Shown here in pieces: positions 6,173-7,767 of a DNA stretch of 7,767 nucleotides; the first letter of the stretch is position 1, and each line of letters opens with the position of its first letter. Both the position numbers and the translations under genes were made by a program. The DNA is from Pseudomonadales bacterium (lineage in GTDB: Bacteria > Pseudomonadota > Gammaproteobacteria > Pseudomonadales > Azotimanducaceae), in the NCBI GenBank assembly GCA_029244465.1, contig JAQWQN010000013.1, positions 1 through 7,767 on the forward strand, in the 5' to 3' direction. Under the pieces are notes generated by a model, which was given only the letters and a program-made list of their open reading frames with translations, did no database searches and was not told the DNA's origin.

Positions 6173-7402
6173 ATGAATGATCCAAAGAGCATCGCTGATC
6201 TAAAGGCAAGAATGGCTTGGGAGCAAGCACGCGAAAACCCGCCCCCTGACTTTCCGGCGCTGCCTCCGTTAGCCCCAGGGCGGTATACTAACGACGAGTT
6301 CTACGAGCTAGAGCAACGCCATCTGTGGTCGCAGGTCTGGTTGTACGCCGCGCACTTAGATCAGCTGCCCGACCCTGGGGACTACCTGCTGCTTGAAATC
6401 CCTAATCTATCGGCATTCTTAATACACGGCGCAGATGGTGAGATACGTGCCTTTTACAACGTCTGCTCGCACCGTGGGGCACCGCTCGTTCGAGCACCCT
6501 CGGGTAACAGCGCGAGTCTTCGTTGTACCTATCACCAATGGACTTACGATACGCAAGGTGACCTCATCGCCGTCATGGATGAACGTGATTTTCCCGCGCC
6601 CTTCGATAAAAGCTGCCTAGGTCTACAAGCCATACGCTGTGAGCGCTGGGGCAACTGGATATTCGTTAGCGAAAGCGAACAAATAGAGCCCTTAACCAAA
6701 TGGTTGGGTGCGATAAACAGTGAATTTCATCAATTTGAGATCGAAAAACTTCGTCCAGTCGAGATCAAACATTATGAGGTTCAGTGCAACTGGAAACTCA
6801 CCATGGATGCATTCTTAGAGGTCTACCACATCAACGGGATTCACCCCAAAACAGTGGCACCCTCACTCGATCACCGCGGCGCGGTCATGACATTGTTCCC
6901 AAACGGTCATACACGTATGACCTGCCCAACCAACGCGACGCCCAAGCAGTCAGGGGCTCGACAACTACAACAAGCCGGCTCAATGCCGAGAATCACAAAC
7001 GGCGAAATCGCAAGCACCTATCACGTGTCACACAATGTGTTTCCGAATCTTATCACGCCAACCAGTGACAGCGCCCGACAGTTCCTCATGTTCTGGCCGA
7101 TCACGAAAACACGGACACGGGTCGATGTCGCACATTTCGGGGCCGATTGGGGCGCAGGCGAAAGACCGAGCGGCTGGGAGGCCTACTTGGAGTTCTGGGA
7201 CGTTATCATGGCAGAAGATCTACAATTCCTCGAATGGCAGCAACAGGCGGTCTTATCTAAAGGCTTTAAAGGCTATCGACTAAGCTACATGGAGCGCCGC
7301 ATCTACTATGCGCACGAAGCGATTGACAAAGCCATCGGGGTAAGCCACATACCGGAAGCGTTACGAGTAGACCCACGCCTAGCACGATTTATTGAACAAT
7401 GA
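6173..7402 (+). CDS. Rieske [2Fe-2S] non-heme iron oxygenase, catalytic (alpha) subunit
   Basis: The 409-residue product has the two expected domains. The N-terminal Rieske domain contains Cys98-x-His100, 17 residues, then Cys118-x2-His121 (CSHRG and CTYHQW), the full cluster ligand set. The C-terminal catalytic domain begins at CNWKLTMDAFLEVYH (205-219) and supplies mononuclear iron ligands His219 and His224, with Asp349 in MAEDLQFLEW as the probable third. The residue three before His219 is Glu216, where naphthalene dioxygenase has the bridging aspartate; glutamate here is known from the carnitine monooxygenase CntA type. Length is normal for an alpha subunit of the monooxygenase or dioxygenase class. 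It should take electrons from a separate reductase, which is not in the window, and hydroxylate, dealkylate or cleave a small substrate. It lies between the nitroreductase (14 bp) and cupin (7 bp) genes, almost certainly co-transcribed. Substrate is unknown. Confidence 0.94.
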   Translation: MNDPKSIADLKARMAWEQARENPPPDFPALPPLAPGRYTNDEFYELEQRHLWSQVWLYAAHLDQLPDPGDYLLLEIPNLSAFLIHGADGEIRAFYNVCSHRGAPLVRAPSGNSASLRCTYHQWTYDTQGDLIAVMDERDFPAPFDKSCLGLQAIRCERWGNWIFVSESEQIEPLTKWLGAINSEFHQFEIEKLRPVEIKHYEVQCNWKLTMDAFLEVYHINGIHPKTVAPSLDHRGAVMTLFPNGHTRMTCPTNATPKQSGARQLQQAGSMPRITNGEIASTYHVSHNVFPNLITPTSDSARQFLMFWPITKTRTRVDVAHFGADWGAGERPSGWEAYLEFWDVIMAEDLQFLEWQQQAVLSKGFKGYRLSYMERRIYYAHEAIDKAIGVSHIPEALRVDPRLARFIEQ

Positions 7403-7409
7403 GATAACC

Positions 7410-7767
7410 ATGCAAATTACAAGAATCTATACCGGCGACGACGGCCGCTCGCATTTCGAAGATGTCGATATCGAACTAGAAGATCTCGGTACGCGAGGAC
7501 AAATATCCGAGCCCTGGCCTGCGAGCTCAGTGATGTTCCGAACAGTCGAGGGTGACTACCATCTCGATTTCCACACAGCACCCCGGCGCCAACTCGTGGT
7601 TAATCTTGTTGGCCGCGTCGACATCGAAATTGGCGATGGCACCGTACGCCGGATGGGAGCAGGTTCAATCCTGCTGGCAGAAGACACCACCGGTCAGGGT
7701 CATATTTCTCGCGCGGTGGCGGGTGAAGCCAGACAGTGTCTTTTTATTCCTCTACAAGATCGTGAGT
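7410..7767 (+). CDS. Cupin-like protein, 3' end cut by the window edge
   Basis: An ATG at 7410, 7 bases after the Rieske stop, opens a frame that stays open for 119 codons to the last base. The product has a small single-domain beta-barrel pattern: YHLDFHTAPRRQLVVN (50-65), the GRVDIEIGDGTVRRMGAG turn (68-85), LLAEDTTGQGHIS (88-100) and a closing CLFIPL (110-115). This matches cupin proteins of about 115-130 residues, so only a few residues should be missing. Of the usual metal ligands, two histidines of motif 1 can be seen (His51, His55) and one in motif 2 (His98), but the motif 1 glutamate position reads Gln61, so metal binding is uncertain. Small cupins next to oxygenases may be enzymes, isomerases or binding proteins; nothing here decides which. 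Confidence 0.75.
   Translation, partial: MQITRIYTGDDGRSHFEDVDIELEDLGTRGQISEPWPASSVMFRTVEGDYHLDFHTAPRRQLVVNLVGRVDIEIGDGTVRRMGAGSILLAEDTTGQGHISRAVAGEARQCLFIPLQDRE

Noticed and set aside
1..7767. Mobile element, defence system, CRISPR array or tRNA gene.
   Set aside because: No transposase or integrase frame, no regularly spaced direct repeats, no tRNA cloverleaf and no terminal inverted repeats were seen; the content is metabolic throughout.

Overview
The window reads as ordinary bacterial chromosome of moderate GC, dense with metabolic genes and with no mobile element, tRNA, rRNA or CRISPR array visible. Bacterial-type Shine-Dalgarno sequences, use of TTG and GTG starts, a DUF938 gene and the mix of CaiB-type CoA-transferase, luciferase-like oxidoreductase, SDR and Rieske oxygenase suggest a heterotrophic proteobacterium, perhaps an environmental or marine gammaproteobacterium. 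That placement is inference and weak.

Layout. Bases 1-123 hold the last 40 codons of a plus-strand gene cut by the left edge; its stop overlaps the TTG start of a DUF938 methyltransferase-like gene (116-691). Next on the plus strand are a luciferase-like (LLM, Rv2161c-type) flavin/F420 oxidoreductase (best start 755, end 1669) and a family III CoA-transferase (1799-2995). This block meets a minus-strand pair head to head across 39 bp: an SDR dehydrogenase (5310-4510) followed 53 bp downstream by a CoA-acylating aldehyde dehydrogenase that most resembles SauS sulfoacetaldehyde dehydrogenase (4456-3035). A 248-bp divergent spacer (5311-5558) with two short inverted repeats separates that pair from a tight plus-strand operon: nitroreductase-family flavoprotein (5559-6158), Rieske non-heme iron oxygenase large subunit (6173-7402) and a cupin-like protein (7410 to beyond the right edge).

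How the genes may work together. The divergent arrangement, the short gaps and the complementary chemistry suggest a catabolic cluster: the Rieske enzyme hydroxylates or dealkylates a small substrate, the SDR oxidises an alcohol to an aldehyde, the acylating dehydrogenase turns the aldehyde into an acyl-CoA, and the CoA-transferase could exchange CoA with an acid. The substrate cannot be read from the window. A sulfonated or quaternary-amine compound is one testable idea, based on the SauS-like dehydrogenase and on the glutamate at the Rieske bridging position, which is known from carnitine monooxygenase CntA. No reductase of the usual Rieske-partner type, no transporter and no regulator gene lies in the window.
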